Of a stretch of 64,000 bases of DNA, positions 36,906 to 44,802 are shown piece after piece. Within the stretch, counting starts at the first letter, position 1. The number at the start of each line of letters is the position of its first letter. The stretch lies in assembly GCA_033283175.1 (NCBI GenBank), contig JAWMQM010000002.1, forward strand, positions 1 through 64,000, written 5' to 3'. The position numbers were made by a program, and so were the translations under genes. The DNA comes from Pseudomaricurvus sp033283175 (GTDB lineage: Bacteria > Pseudomonadota > Gammaproteobacteria > Pseudomonadales > Cellvibrionaceae). Under the pieces are notes generated by a model. That model was not told the origin of the DNA. It saw only the letters and a program-made list of their open reading frames with translations, and ran no database searches.

Positions 36906-36951
36906 TTCTGCCTCCTGTCGCTTTCGCCTTTCTGCCTCCTGTCGCTTTCGC
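36906..36951. repeat. Tandem 22-bp direct repeat upstream of the bolA-family gene
   Basis: TTCTGCCTCCTGTCGCTTTC plus GC occurs twice with a 24-base period and no mismatch. It lies 76-121 bases before the bolA-family start and about 140 bases upstream of the divergent RNase II gene. A possible -10 (TATACT, 36977-36982) follows. Confidence 0.7.
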
Positions 36952-37026
36952 TCTCCCGACACCGGGGGCAGGAGCGTATACTGTGGCCATTGTTGTTTCA
37001 GTGAATTAAGCCAAACGGGGTGATTT

Positions 37027-37344
37027 ATGACCATTCAGTCGCAGATTGAGAGCAAATTGCAGGCCTCCCTGCAGCCGGCCTTTCTGGCCGTGGAAAACGA
37101 AAGTCACATGCACAATGTACCGCCGGGCTCCGAGTCCCACTTCCGGGTGGTGGCTGTCAGCCAGCAGTTCGAGGGGCAGAGGGCGGTGGCCCGCCACCAG
37201 GCGGTCTACCAGGTCCTGAGTGATGAGATGTCTGGCGGCGTCCATGCCCTGGCGCTGCACACCTACACACCGGAAGAGTGGGAGCGCCAGCAGCAACAGG
37301 CGCCGGCTTCACCACAGTGCCTGGGTGGCTCCAAAGCGGGCTGA
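37027..37344 (+). CDS. bolA: BolA family protein
   Basis: A 105-residue protein. The BolA fold is shown by ESKLQASLQPAFLAVENES, the conserved HNVPPGSESHFRVVAVS and the C-terminal helix region VYQVLSDEMSGGVHALALHT. BolA proteins partner with monothiol glutaredoxins in iron-sulfur or redox signalling and influence morphology under stress. The long-tail form (QQQQAPASPQ at the end) fits the BolA rather than the IbaG branch, though this is not certain. Confidence 0.9.
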   Translation: MTIQSQIESKLQASLQPAFLAVENESHMHNVPPGSESHFRVVAVSQQFEGQRAVARHQAVYQVLSDEMSGGVHALALHTYTPEEWERQQQQAPASPQCLGGSKAG

Positions 37345-37456
37345 AACCCTAGGCAGCGGGCGGACAAGCAGGTAGAATCGCGCACTTTTTAGCCAGTGCC
37401 GCTTTTGCCCTGTGCTTTTCTATCCGCCGCTATCAGCCAGACCCGAAGTGATTGCC

Positions 37457-38401
37457 ATGTCCGAGCCTTACGTTATTGCCGCCCTCTACAAGTTTGTTGC
37501 CCTGCCGGATTACCAGCAGCTGCGCGAACCCCTGTTGCAGGAGTGCCTGGATGCCGGCATCAAGGGCACGCTGCTGCTGGCCGCCGAAGGCATCAACGGC
37601 ACGGTGGCGGGTAGCCGCGAAGGTATTGATCGCCTGCTGGCCTGGCTGCGGGCTGATGAGCGCCTGGTGGACCTGAGTCACAAGGAGTCCTTCGACGAGA
37701 CACTGCCGTTCTATCGCATGAAGGTGAAGCTCAAGAAAGAGATTGTCACCATGGGGGTGGAGGGGATTGATCCGCGCCGGGTGGTGGGTACCTATGTGGC
37801 CCCGAAAGACTGGAATGCGCTCATCTCCGATCCCGACGTGGTGGTGATCGACACCCGCAACGACTACGAGTACGAGCTGGGCAGCTTCCGCGGAGCGCTC
37901 AACCCCAATACCGCCAGCTTCCGCGAATTCCCGGACTATGTGGCGCGGGAGCTGGATCCGGCGAAGCACAAGAAAGTCGCCATGTTCTGCACCGGCGGCA
38001 TCCGCTGTGAAAAGTCCACGGCGTATCTCAAGGAGCAGGGCTTTGATGAGGTCTACCACCTGCATGGCGGTATCCTGCAGTACCTGGAGGATGTCCCGGC
38101 CAGCGACAGCCTGTGGGATGGCGAGTGCTACGTTTTCGACAACCGGGTCAGTGTTGGCCATGACCTGCAACCCGGCTCCTACGACCTCTGCCACGGTTGC
38201 CGTGAGCCCATCAGTGACGCCGACAAAGCCTCTGAGCTCTATATCGAAGGGGTGACCTGTCCCCGCTGCCACCACCGCCAGACCCCGGAGCAACGCCAGC
38301 GTTTTGCCGAGCGCCAGAAGCAGGTGACCCTCGCCAGACAGCGCAACCAGGCCCATATTGGGGCGCCGGCACCGGAACGCCAGCAGCGCGACGGCGATTA
38401 A
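37457..38401 (+). CDS. trhO: tRNA uridine(34) hydroxylase (rhodanese-like, TrhO/YceA)
   Basis: Hydroxylates uridine 34 of certain tRNAs using oxygen, the first step towards cmo5U/mo5U. The N-terminal acylphosphatase-like domain has IKGTLLLAAEGINGTVAGS. The rhodanese domain has VVVIDTRNDYEYELGSFRGA and the active-site loop CTGGIRCEKS with C178. The C-terminal cysteine-rich part carries CHGCREPISD and CPRCH. The ATG at 37457 gives MSEPYVIAALYKF, the usual start; a GTG-type extension to 37412 is less likely. It has 314 residues. Confidence 0.92.
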   Translation: MSEPYVIAALYKFVALPDYQQLREPLLQECLDAGIKGTLLLAAEGINGTVAGSREGIDRLLAWLRADERLVDLSHKESFDETLPFYRMKVKLKKEIVTMGVEGIDPRRVVGTYVAPKDWNALISDPDVVVIDTRNDYEYELGSFRGALNPNTASFREFPDYVARELDPAKHKKVAMFCTGGIRCEKSTAYLKEQGFDEVYHLHGGILQYLEDVPASDSLWDGECYVFDNRVSVGHDLQPGSYDLCHGCREPISDADKASELYIEGVTCPRCHHRQTPEQRQRFAERQKQVTLARQRNQAHIGAPAPERQQRDGD

Positions 38402-38551
38402 GCGGCAGGAAATCTCCCCCTGGAGCCCTGTTGATTGTGGCGCCATATCCATTGCGTCGATCAGGTCACAGCCGCTGCTCTTTTCCCTTTTACCCGATGC
38501 TGGCAGTGTGGTGTAATCGACGGCCGATTATTCCAGAATGAAGTTAAAACT

Positions 38552-38866
38552 ATGAATCTAAATGCTTGGACGGTTGACCTGGACAGTCGATGCGCCGTCC
38601 ATGAAAGCGGATTCCGGTTGGAAGTGGAAGGCAACCCAAGAGATCCCAGTGCTGTACACCCCGGTAAGTTCCCAGTGGGAATGAGTGCCATTGAGCAGGT
38701 GCGACTGTTGCGCCTCGGTGTGGAGGCCATAGCAGAAGCGGCGAAGCAAAATGCGCCGTCAAGAGTCCCGGTAACCCGGGTGCAGAAGTCCTACAAGCGT
38801 CCCGCTGACAGTGCGCCACGTGCCACGCTGTCGCTGAAACGGAAATCCTCAACCGAGGAGAACTGA
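38552..38866 (+). CDS. Small uncharacterised protein, 104 residues
   Basis: I do not recognise a family. The protein is soluble, with no signal or membrane segment. It opens MNLNAWTVDLDSRCAVHESG, continues FRLEVEGNPRDPSAVHPGKF and MSAIEQVRLLRLGVEAIAEA, and ends in a basic, low-complexity tail (VQKSYKRPADSAPRATLSLK). The ATG at 38552 has no strong ribosome-binding site; the frame is open farther upstream. Codon use resembles its neighbours, so it is probably real. It is followed by a hairpin. Confidence 0.6.
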   Translation: MNLNAWTVDLDSRCAVHESGFRLEVEGNPRDPSAVHPGKFPVGMSAIEQVRLLRLGVEAIAEAAKQNAPSRVPVTRVQKSYKRPADSAPRATLSLKRKSSTEEN

Positions 38867-38870
38867 AAAG

Positions 38871-38890
38871 CAGGTGCCAACCGGCACCTG
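38871..38890. terminator. Hairpin between convergent small gene and secreted-protein gene
   Basis: CAGGTGCC-AACC-GGCACCTG, a perfect 8-bp stem with a tetraloop. On the minus strand it is followed by CTTTTC, on the plus strand by no T-run, so termination of the leftward gene is more likely. Confidence 0.5.
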
Positions 38891-38917
38891 TCGTCTGACC
38901 AGTGAACGTGCCCGCTA

Positions 38918-39406
38918 TCAGCGGGCGACGAACTGTCCCCTCATCATCAGCAGTGTCTGATGATCATCCACCAGTTTGAAGAGTCGATCGAACTTCTGCG
39001 ACGCGACGTCGGTGATCTCACCACCTGGCTCGACGGAGTAGCTCACACCTGAAATCAGGGATTGCAGCTCGCTGCTGACGCTCTCAATGGCGTTAAAGAT
39101 GTTGGCCGAGGTGGCGTCATCCTTGAACAGACGGGTTTCGCGGGTGGCCTGCAGATAGCTGTCACACTCCAGAAGCCACTCCTGCCGTTGCATCAGGTAG
39201 GTGCGGATATTGTTCATGCCGCCGCGATGACGGGAGGCGAGCTGGGAGTCGCGGTATCGACGCAGGCTCTTCATGGAGCTGGTCATGAAGTCGAGCTTGA
39301 CGTCTGTGCAATATTTGGGTGAGAGATAGCTGGGGAAGTCGTCTTCCGCCTGCGCCAGGCAAGGCAACAGCAGGACCAGCAACACCGGGAGGGTGAAGGT
39401 TTTCAT
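38918..39406 (-). CDS. Secreted/periplasmic protein of unknown function
   Basis: A 162-residue protein with a clear cleavable signal peptide (MKTFTLPVLLVLLLPCLAQA, then EDD). The mature part of about 142 residues is mostly helical in character, with two cysteines (YCTDVKL and LLECDSYL) that could form a disulfide. A TonB or lipobox motif is absent. The frame extends upstream to 39457, but the signal peptide fixes the start. It sits beside rdgC with no operon partner. Family not recognised. Confidence 0.7.
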   Translation of the reverse strand: MKTFTLPVLLVLLLPCLAQAEDDFPSYLSPKYCTDVKLDFMTSSMKSLRRYRDSQLASRHRGGMNNIRTYLMQRQEWLLECDSYLQATRETRLFKDDATSANIFNAIESVSSELQSLISGVSYSVEPGGEITDVASQKFDRLFKLVDDHQTLLMMRGQFVAR

Positions 39407-39550
39407 AGTGACACACCTGAGTACTGTTATGTTTATTATGAGCCGTGGTCGGGCCACGGCGTCTCTGGGTACGATCGTGATTTAAGTCACGCTCTGGCAT
39501 TGTGTCAATTAATATGTAGATATGAGCGCCAACATGGCCGTAAATGACCT

Positions 39551-40468
39551 TTACACCGGGGTGTGGTCGTTGACGCCTCCAAACCAGCTGAAAAGGGCAG
39601 GGAGCAGCTCCTGCAGGGTGCCGGTCATCAGGGCAAAGTCAGCGTTGAACTGGGCGGCCTTGTCGCCGTCCGAGGCATCCTGGGCCTCGGTGACCAGTTT
39701 TTCGCTGAAGCGCAGGCGTTTGATTGCCAGGTCGTCCTGCAGCACAAACTGCACCTGTTCGTCCCACTGCAGGGCCAGTTTGTGCACCAGCTTGCCGGCT
39801 GACAGGTGAGCTTCGATCTCGTCACCGCTCAAATCCTGCTTCTTCATGCGGGCGATGGCACCGCCTTCGCTGGCTTCCCGCATCTCGCATTCGTCACCGT
39901 TTTCCAGTGCTGCAGGCAGTTCACCACCCTGCAGCCAATCGGTCATGACCCGCGCCGGGGTATCAACCACCTGCACCGCGATCACCGGCAGGCTGCCAAT
40001 GCTCTCACGCAGCAGCTTGATCCAGGCTTCGGCGGTCGCATAGCTGGAGGCGTCCACCAGCAGCAGTCCCTGTTGGGTGTCGATGTAACCAAAGGTACGA
40101 CGGGATTTGGTGAAGGCCTGGGGCAGGCACTCGAAGATGATCTCTTCTTTCAGTGTCTCCTTTTCCTTGCGATACACGCGACGATCTTCTTTGGCTTCTA
40201 TCTCCTGCACGCGCTGCTCAAGCTTTTCCCGCACCACGGCGGCAGGAAGGATTTTTTCCTCCTTGCGGGCGCAGAGCATGATGCAGCCATTGGCGGTGTG
40301 GCAGAGCTCTTCGCTGAGGTCGCCCATGGGGGAAACCCAGCCGGCCTGGCTGGTCTCCTGGCGGCCACAGGGGGTGAACTGGTCCTTGCGCAGTTGTTCG
40401 TCGAGCTGTTCGGGGCTGAGGTCAAAGGGGCGGGTAAAACGGTATACGAGAAGATTTTTAAACCACAT
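39551..40468 (-). CDS. rdgC: Recombination-associated protein RdgC
   Basis: A ring-shaped DNA-binding protein that restrains RecA-promoted recombination. The 305-residue sequence begins MWFKNLLVYRFTRPFDLSPE, the family's hallmark N-terminus, and carries GWVSPMGDLSEELCHTANGC, LPQAFTKSRRTFGYIDTQQG and HLSAGKLVHKLALQWDEQV. The ATG chosen removes 20 non-conserved upstream codons. Length is normal (E. coli 303). Confidence 0.95.
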   Translation of the reverse strand: MWFKNLLVYRFTRPFDLSPEQLDEQLRKDQFTPCGRQETSQAGWVSPMGDLSEELCHTANGCIMLCARKEEKILPAAVVREKLEQRVQEIEAKEDRRVYRKEKETLKEEIIFECLPQAFTKSRRTFGYIDTQQGLLLVDASSYATAEAWIKLLRESIGSLPVIAVQVVDTPARVMTDWLQGGELPAALENGDECEMREASEGGAIARMKKQDLSGDEIEAHLSAGKLVHKLALQWDEQVQFVLQDDLAIKRLRFSEKLVTEAQDASDGDKAAQFNADFALMTGTLQELLPALFSWFGGVNDHTPV

Positions 40469-40571
40469 GAGCGTCTTGTTATAAATCCGGTAAGTCAGGG
40501 AATACTGGGTACAGGCTCCGGACTGCACCGGATGCCAAATGGCCCCGGATTATGGCCGAGGCATGTCGCTA

Positions 40572-40940
40572 TCACAAGGCGGGTTTGAACCTGGCGAGCA
40601 GAATCATAAGCAGCACACAAATAATGCCGGCGCTGGTATAGGCGACACGATGGCGGGGGTGGCCGTAGTTCAGGGCCAAAGCTCCAAACAGGATATAGCA
40701 AAGCAGCAAAACCAGCTTCGCGGCCAGCCAATGGCTGTTGAAGGGCGTGAAGTGTGTCAGGTGTATTAACCACAGTCCGCTGCCCAGTAACAGGGTGTCA
40801 ATCGTTGGTGCCAGCCGGCGCGGCCAGGCGCCTTTGGTTTGCAGCCGGTTGTGGCGGCACCAGTACAGACGCAACAGCCAGAAGGCAATGCTCATCGCCA
40901 CCAGCAGTTGGTGAATGGCTTTTAGCGTCAGGTAGGCCAT
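40572..40940 (-). CDS. SirB2 family membrane protein
   Basis: A 122-residue inner-membrane protein with four hydrophobic segments. The start MAYLTLKAIHQLLVAMSIAF and the histidine-containing segments (GSGLWLIHLTHF, NYGHPRHRVAYT) match the SirB2 family. The name comes from Salmonella invasion-gene regulation; the biochemical role is not known. It lies 3 bases downstream of the DUF4202 gene and is probably co-transcribed with it. Confidence 0.8.
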   Translation of the reverse strand: MAYLTLKAIHQLLVAMSIAFWLLRLYWCRHNRLQTKGAWPRRLAPTIDTLLLGSGLWLIHLTHFTPFNSHWLAAKLVLLLCYILFGALALNYGHPRHRVAYTSAGIICVLLMILLARFKPAL

Positions 40941-40943
40941 GTC

Positions 40944-41531
40944 TTACAGACCCAGTGCTTCCTTCACCATGTCCAGCATGTTGCCGGAGAGAGGCAGTTG
41001 CAGAGCGGCGGCGTGGCCGTCTTCGGACATTTTGTTCCAGGTCTTGCGCACAATATCCAACAGCTTGTCGTGTGCGTGCTTGCCAGCGAACTCTTCCAGG
41101 TAATATTCCAGGAATACCAGGCAGGCGACGTCCTCCAGGGTCTGGACTTCGGCGTCCCGCTTGAGCTGTTTTTTCTGCAGGATGGTGGCCACCCGCTGTT
41201 GCTCTTCTTCGCTGTAGCCGCAGCTGGCCATCAATTGTGCGGTCAATTGAGCATGGTGTTGGGCCAGCTGCGTGCGCCACTGTTTATAACCCTGCCGATC
41301 CATGGGGTAATCGCTGCGTGGCAGTATCCAGCGCTCAATGTGTTGCGCGCGGCAGGCGATTTGTAACAGTTCGTCGGCATCGGGCTTGAAGCGCTGCAGT
41401 GTTGCGCTCATGCGTTGACCGTAGAGTAACTCTTTGGGGGTGGCCCGGTTTTCATGCAGTTCACTGCGGGGGTCCAGTGCGTTGCGCTCATCAATCAGCT
41501 GCAGGATTTTGACCAGTCGGGAAGTCGTCAT
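40944..41531 (-). CDS. DUF4202 family protein
   Basis: A 195-residue soluble protein. It shows the DUF4202 pattern: LIDERNALDPRSELHENRAT, KELLYGQRMSATLQRFKPDA, CRAQHIERWILPRSDYPMDR, GYKQWRTQLAQHHAQL and LEDVACLVFLEYYLEEFAGK. Conserved histidines and aspartates (AQHIERW, LAQHHA, LEDVACLVFLE) resemble an HD-type metal site, which is my inference. No function is established. First gene of a pair with sirB2. Confidence 0.8.
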   Translation of the reverse strand: MTTSRLVKILQLIDERNALDPRSELHENRATPKELLYGQRMSATLQRFKPDADELLQIACRAQHIERWILPRSDYPMDRQGYKQWRTQLAQHHAQLTAQLMASCGYSEEEQQRVATILQKKQLKRDAEVQTLEDVACLVFLEYYLEEFAGKHAHDKLLDIVRKTWNKMSEDGHAAALQLPLSGNMLDMVKEALGL

Positions 41532-41592
41532 CGTTCATCGCTCCAATCGGGTTTGCGCAATTGTCCCGTGTCGCGCGAGAGTTGTAAAAGAC

Positions 41593-41634
41593 TTAATCCA
41601 GATCAAGAAACCTTGTGCCGCTTTCCGTTGTAAT
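41593..41634 (+). promoter_or_regulatory. FNR/Anr box and class II promoter of ompW
   Basis: TTAATCCAGATCAA (41593-41606) matches the FNR consensus TTGAT-N4-ATCAA at 9 of 10 positions. A -10 hexamer TGTAAT (41629-41634, 5 of 6) follows at the distance typical of class II FNR-activated promoters, predicting a start near 41641. The Anr gene lies just beyond ompW. OmpW is a known FNR target in E. coli. Confidence 0.75.
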
Positions 41635-41677
41635 GCACCCATCACAACAAGATATACCCTGAAAGAGAGAGCGGAAT

Positions 41678-42367
41678 ATGAATAAGGTATTTAAGCATCT
41701 GTCCCTGGCTGCTGCAGTTTCCTGTGCAACTTTTGCCATGCAGGCCAATGCCTATGAAGCGGGTGACTGGATTGTACGCGCCGGTGTGGCTCATGTGGCT
41801 CCCGATGACAGCAGTGATGCTCTGGCATTGAACGGGGCACCGATCAGTGGCAGCGAAGTAGAGGTGGATTCCGATACCCAGCTCGGCTTGACTGTGACTT
41901 ACATGATCAACAGCGAGTTCGGTGTTGAACTGCTGGCGGCGACGCCATTTACTCATGACATTACTGCAGATACCGGCGCGTTGGGTCTGGGTAAGGTAGA
42001 TGCGGGCGAAACCAGCCACCTGCCGCCCACACTGTCTGCTGTCTGGTACCCAATGGGCTCCGCGGGCCAGATCGCACCTTACGTCGGCGCTGGCATTAAC
42101 TACACCATGTTCTTTGAGGAGGATGTCTCTTCCGATCTCGAGGGCGTGCTGGGCTCTGCCGACCTGGAGCTGGACGATTCAATTGGTTTGGCGCTGCAGG
42201 TGGGTGTGGATGTGCAGCTCAATGACAACTGGCAGGTAAATGCTTCCCTGCGCTGGATTGATATCGATACCGATGCGGAGATCACCGCGGGTGCCAACAC
42301 CATTACCATTGATAATGTTGAGATTGACCCATGGGTCTACCAGCTCAATGTTGGTTACAAGTTCTGA
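41678..42367 (+). CDS. ompW: Outer-membrane protein OmpW
   Basis: A 229-residue protein forming an eight-stranded barrel with a hydrophobic channel. The signal peptide ends MQANA-YEAGDWIVRAGVAHV, the family's hallmark first strand. Later strands include QLGLTVTYMINSEFGVELLA, LPPTLSAVWYPMG, YVGAGINYTMFFEE and the terminal VYQLNVGYKF. Family roles include small-molecule uptake and stress response. It has a GAGAG ribosome-binding site, an FNR box upstream and its own terminator. Confidence 0.94.
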   Translation: MNKVFKHLSLAAAVSCATFAMQANAYEAGDWIVRAGVAHVAPDDSSDALALNGAPISGSEVEVDSDTQLGLTVTYMINSEFGVELLAATPFTHDITADTGALGLGKVDAGETSHLPPTLSAVWYPMGSAGQIAPYVGAGINYTMFFEEDVSSDLEGVLGSADLELDDSIGLALQVGVDVQLNDNWQVNASLRWIDIDTDAEITAGANTITIDNVEIDPWVYQLNVGYKF

Positions 42368-42390
42368 GTGGATGGTTGAATGACAGACAC

Positions 42391-42418
42391 AAAAAACCCG
42401 GCGAGTGCCGGGTTTTTT
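42391..42418. terminator. Bidirectional terminator between ompW and anr
   Basis: AAAAAACCCGGC-GAGT-GCCGGGTTTTTT: a 12-bp stem whose A/T arms supply a T-run on both strands. It ends both ompW and the convergent anr gene. Confidence 0.93.
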
Positions 42419-42470
42419 GTGTCTTTTTGGTTTAGCTGGCAGCGTGAATGCAATGCTGTGGCGCAAGCGA

Positions 42471-43235
42471 TCAGTTGCGCTTGTCAGAGTGCGCCTGAGC
42501 GACGTTCTTGAGCCCGTCCATATCCAGGATATTGATCTCTTTCTTATCCACTGCAAGCAGCTCTTTTTTCTGGAAGCGACTCAGCACACGGCTGACAGTT
42601 TCAATGGTCAGGCCAAGGTAATTGCCGATATCGGAACGTGACATTGGCAGGCGGAAAGAGGTGGCTGACAGGTGTCGGTTCTGGTTGCGGGCGGAGATGC
42701 TCAGCAGCAGGGCGGCGATACGTTCGTCGGCGCTGTTCTTGCTCAGTAGCGTAATTAACTGCTGATCAGCGGTAATCTCCTTGCTCATCAACTGGAAGAA
42801 GTGCCGCTGCAGCGAGGGCAGGCGCAGGCTCAGCTCTTCCAGGCGGGAGAAGGGGATTTCGCAAATAGCCGACGTCTCCAGGGCGATGGCGGAGTTGGTG
42901 TAATGATTCTGGGCAATGCCATCCATGCCGAGAATTTCACCTGGCAGGTAGAAGCCAGTGACCTGTTCTTCGCCGTCATTGGTGATGTTGACCGCCTTGA
43001 TGGTGCCGGAACGAACCGCGAATACGGAGGTGAACTGGTCGTTGGAGCGATAGAGGTACTCGCCTTTCTGCAATGGACGGCCACGCTGAATGATCTGGTC
43101 CAGCTTGTCGATATCTTCCACATGCAGGCTGATGGGCAGGCAGATTGCGTTGAGCCGGCAGTCACCACAGGACACAAGAGGATTGTGGTGACAGCGTTGA
43201 ACCGGTTTGGCGCATGTGGCGGTGGTATCACTCAT
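42471..43235 (-). CDS. anr: Anr/FNR-type oxygen-sensing transcriptional regulator
   Basis: Global activator of anaerobic genes that senses oxygen through a [4Fe-4S] cluster. It has 254 residues. Cluster ligands C23, C26, C32 (CGDCRLNAIC, C-x2-C-x5-C) and C125 (AICEIP) are all present as in FNR. A cyclic-nucleotide-type beta barrel follows. The Crp-type helix-turn-helix GNYLGLTIETVSRVLSRFQ has the E-x2-S-R recognition residues that read TTGAT half-sites. The ATG at 43235 is preferred; the frame extends 18 codons upstream. It is convergent with ompW and directly follows the HemN-like gene on the same strand. Confidence 0.95.
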   Translation of the reverse strand: MSDTTATCAKPVQRCHHNPLVSCGDCRLNAICLPISLHVEDIDKLDQIIQRGRPLQKGEYLYRSNDQFTSVFAVRSGTIKAVNITNDGEEQVTGFYLPGEILGMDGIAQNHYTNSAIALETSAICEIPFSRLEELSLRLPSLQRHFFQLMSKEITADQQLITLLSKNSADERIAALLLSISARNQNRHLSATSFRLPMSRSDIGNYLGLTIETVSRVLSRFQKKELLAVDKKEINILDMDGLKNVAQAHSDKRN

Positions 43236-43344
43236 GGAACGGGCTCTATCTGAGGCGTGCAGTGCACTGAGGGCGGGTCGAGCCGTCATTTTGCTATAGC
43301 ACCGTTATGGCGTCAAATGGATACTCGGGGTTTCGTCGGTAGAG

Positions 43345-44574
43345 TCAAGTGCCAGTGCCGGAAGTTATCGTCTGTTCACACAGGGTCGCCAGATGGAGAA
43401 TGCCAGCCTCGGTCAGGTGCAGTTGGCCGCTGCTGATGCTGAAGAGTTCGCCCGGGGTCTTTTCCAGCTTACGCCAGCGCTGCAGGACAGCTTCCAGGTT
43501 GAGCTGGTAGCGATCCTGCAGGAATTTCAGATCTGCTGCGTGATAGCAGAGCAGGGGGTCGATAAACGCTTTCAGCCGGGCATTGGGCTGCGGCGCGAAC
43601 AGCATGCGGGGTTGCAGGCGAAGGTAGTCGGTGAGGACGGCCGGATTCAGCTGGCGCAGGTGGCCCAGGCTGCTGCGGTTACCCGGCCCAAGTCCCACTA
43701 CGTCATGTACGCCAAGGTGGTTGTAGCCTTCGGTGTTGAGGGTGAGATGGTGCTCAACCTGTGCATTGGCCAGCGGGGAGCCGCAGCGCACGAAGCAGTC
43801 GTTGCCCAAAACCCGGTACTGCAGATGCCGCAGAGCGTGGAACTGGCCGCTGAAATGTTCAAAATCCGCGCTACTGTCGGGGGTGAAGATAATGCGCTCG
43901 GGCAGTCGCATACCCGCCGTCTCCATGGCTTGCAGGGTACGCTCCAAATGGGGCAGCGGGCTCTCCAGGCGCAGGCTGAAGTGGCGGAAATGAAACTGCT
44001 GACAGTAGGCCGAAGCGCGGGGCAACAGGGCTTCCCCGCTAACGCCTGGCAGATCGGTATCTGCAGCTGGCTGGGGACCGTCCCACACCAGTTGCAGGTG
44101 GTTAAAGCCGAGTCCTTTAAACAGCGCCAATCGCTCCGGTTGCAGGTCGTGGCCACAGAAGCTGACACAGTAGTCCACCTCCGGATTGTCCCCGAGGGGG
44201 TAACGGCGACCGACAAAATACATAAACTCAGTGACTTCTGCGTCGTCCAGCAGGGCATGGGGCAGGTGCCAATACAGGCAGAGCACCTTGCGACGTCCGG
44301 TGTCTTCACTGCGCTGAGCCAATTCCCTGAGCATGGTGTCCAGCAGGTGACGGGGCGAATAGGGGCTGCTTAGCAGTTGGCGGCGCAGCTGGTGCGGGGC
44401 GTAGAAGCTCAATCCCAGCGGGGAGGCCTGCTGCTGGCGCAGCGGTGTGATGTGGAGTTCCTCCGGATCCACGCCGTGTTGGGCATAGGCCTGCTCCCAG
44501 CAGCCACTCGCCGTGTAGCTGCAGGCGCCGCCGGTTGTGCTGGTCTCTGTCAGCGGATAGGTATGGGTTGACAT
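43345..44574 (-). CDS. HemN-like protein lacking the radical-SAM cluster motif
   Basis: A 409-residue protein that aligns along its length with oxygen-independent coproporphyrinogen III oxidase. The C-terminal HemN features are clear: YRVLGNDCFVRCGSPLANAQ, LNTEGYNHLGVHDVVGLGPG and SSGQLHLTEAGILHL. Where HemN has the C-x3-C-x2-C cluster motif, this protein has PLGLSFYAPHQLRRQLLSSP (residues 52-71), so the cysteines are replaced by Q62, Q66 and S69. The SAM-binding GGGTP is also replaced (YWHLPHAL). It therefore cannot use the usual radical-SAM chemistry. The frame is intact, so it is a maintained protein rather than a pseudogene. An FNR box lies upstream. Function unknown; a heme or porphyrin-binding role is a guess. 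Confidence 0.75.
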   Translation of the reverse strand: MSTHTYPLTETSTTGGACSYTASGCWEQAYAQHGVDPEELHITPLRQQQASPLGLSFYAPHQLRRQLLSSPYSPRHLLDTMLRELAQRSEDTGRRKVLCLYWHLPHALLDDAEVTEFMYFVGRRYPLGDNPEVDYCVSFCGHDLQPERLALFKGLGFNHLQLVWDGPQPAADTDLPGVSGEALLPRASAYCQQFHFRHFSLRLESPLPHLERTLQAMETAGMRLPERIIFTPDSSADFEHFSGQFHALRHLQYRVLGNDCFVRCGSPLANAQVEHHLTLNTEGYNHLGVHDVVGLGPGNRSSLGHLRQLNPAVLTDYLRLQPRMLFAPQPNARLKAFIDPLLCYHAADLKFLQDRYQLNLEAVLQRWRKLEKTPGELFSISSGQLHLTEAGILHLATLCEQTITSGTGT

Positions 44575-44637
44575 GGCCCACCTCAGGAGGATTTGAATTA
44601 TATGGGGCCAGTCTAAACAGCTGTTGGCCAACTGCCG

Positions 44638-44651
44638 TTGATACACGTCAA
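44638..44651. promoter_or_regulatory. FNR/Anr box between hemN-like and universal stress genes
   Basis: TTGATACACGTCAA matches TTGAT-N4-ATCAA at 9 of 10 positions. On the minus strand a -10-like TAGACT begins 23 bases past the box, exactly the spacing found at ompW, predicting a start near 44603 for the hemN-like gene. On the plus strand no class II -10 is seen, but the site could act on the universal stress gene from a distance. Confidence 0.7.
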
Positions 44652-44802
44652 CTAAGGTATAAGAGCGCAGGGGGTTGTCGCCGGGGGAAAAATCTGCTCG
44701 CTGGTACTGACCCCAGTTGTTAGACTGGCGACTGTCAACATCCGGCCACACCAGCCGGAGTAGACTGTTAGTGAATTCAACAGGAACTGGAAAACAAATA
44801 AT

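Noticed and set aside
43345..44574. Calling the HemN-like gene a functional hemN or a pseudogene
   Set aside because: It lacks the cluster cysteines and SAM motif, so hemN function is unlikely. The reading frame is intact with a plausible promoter, so pseudogene is not supported either.
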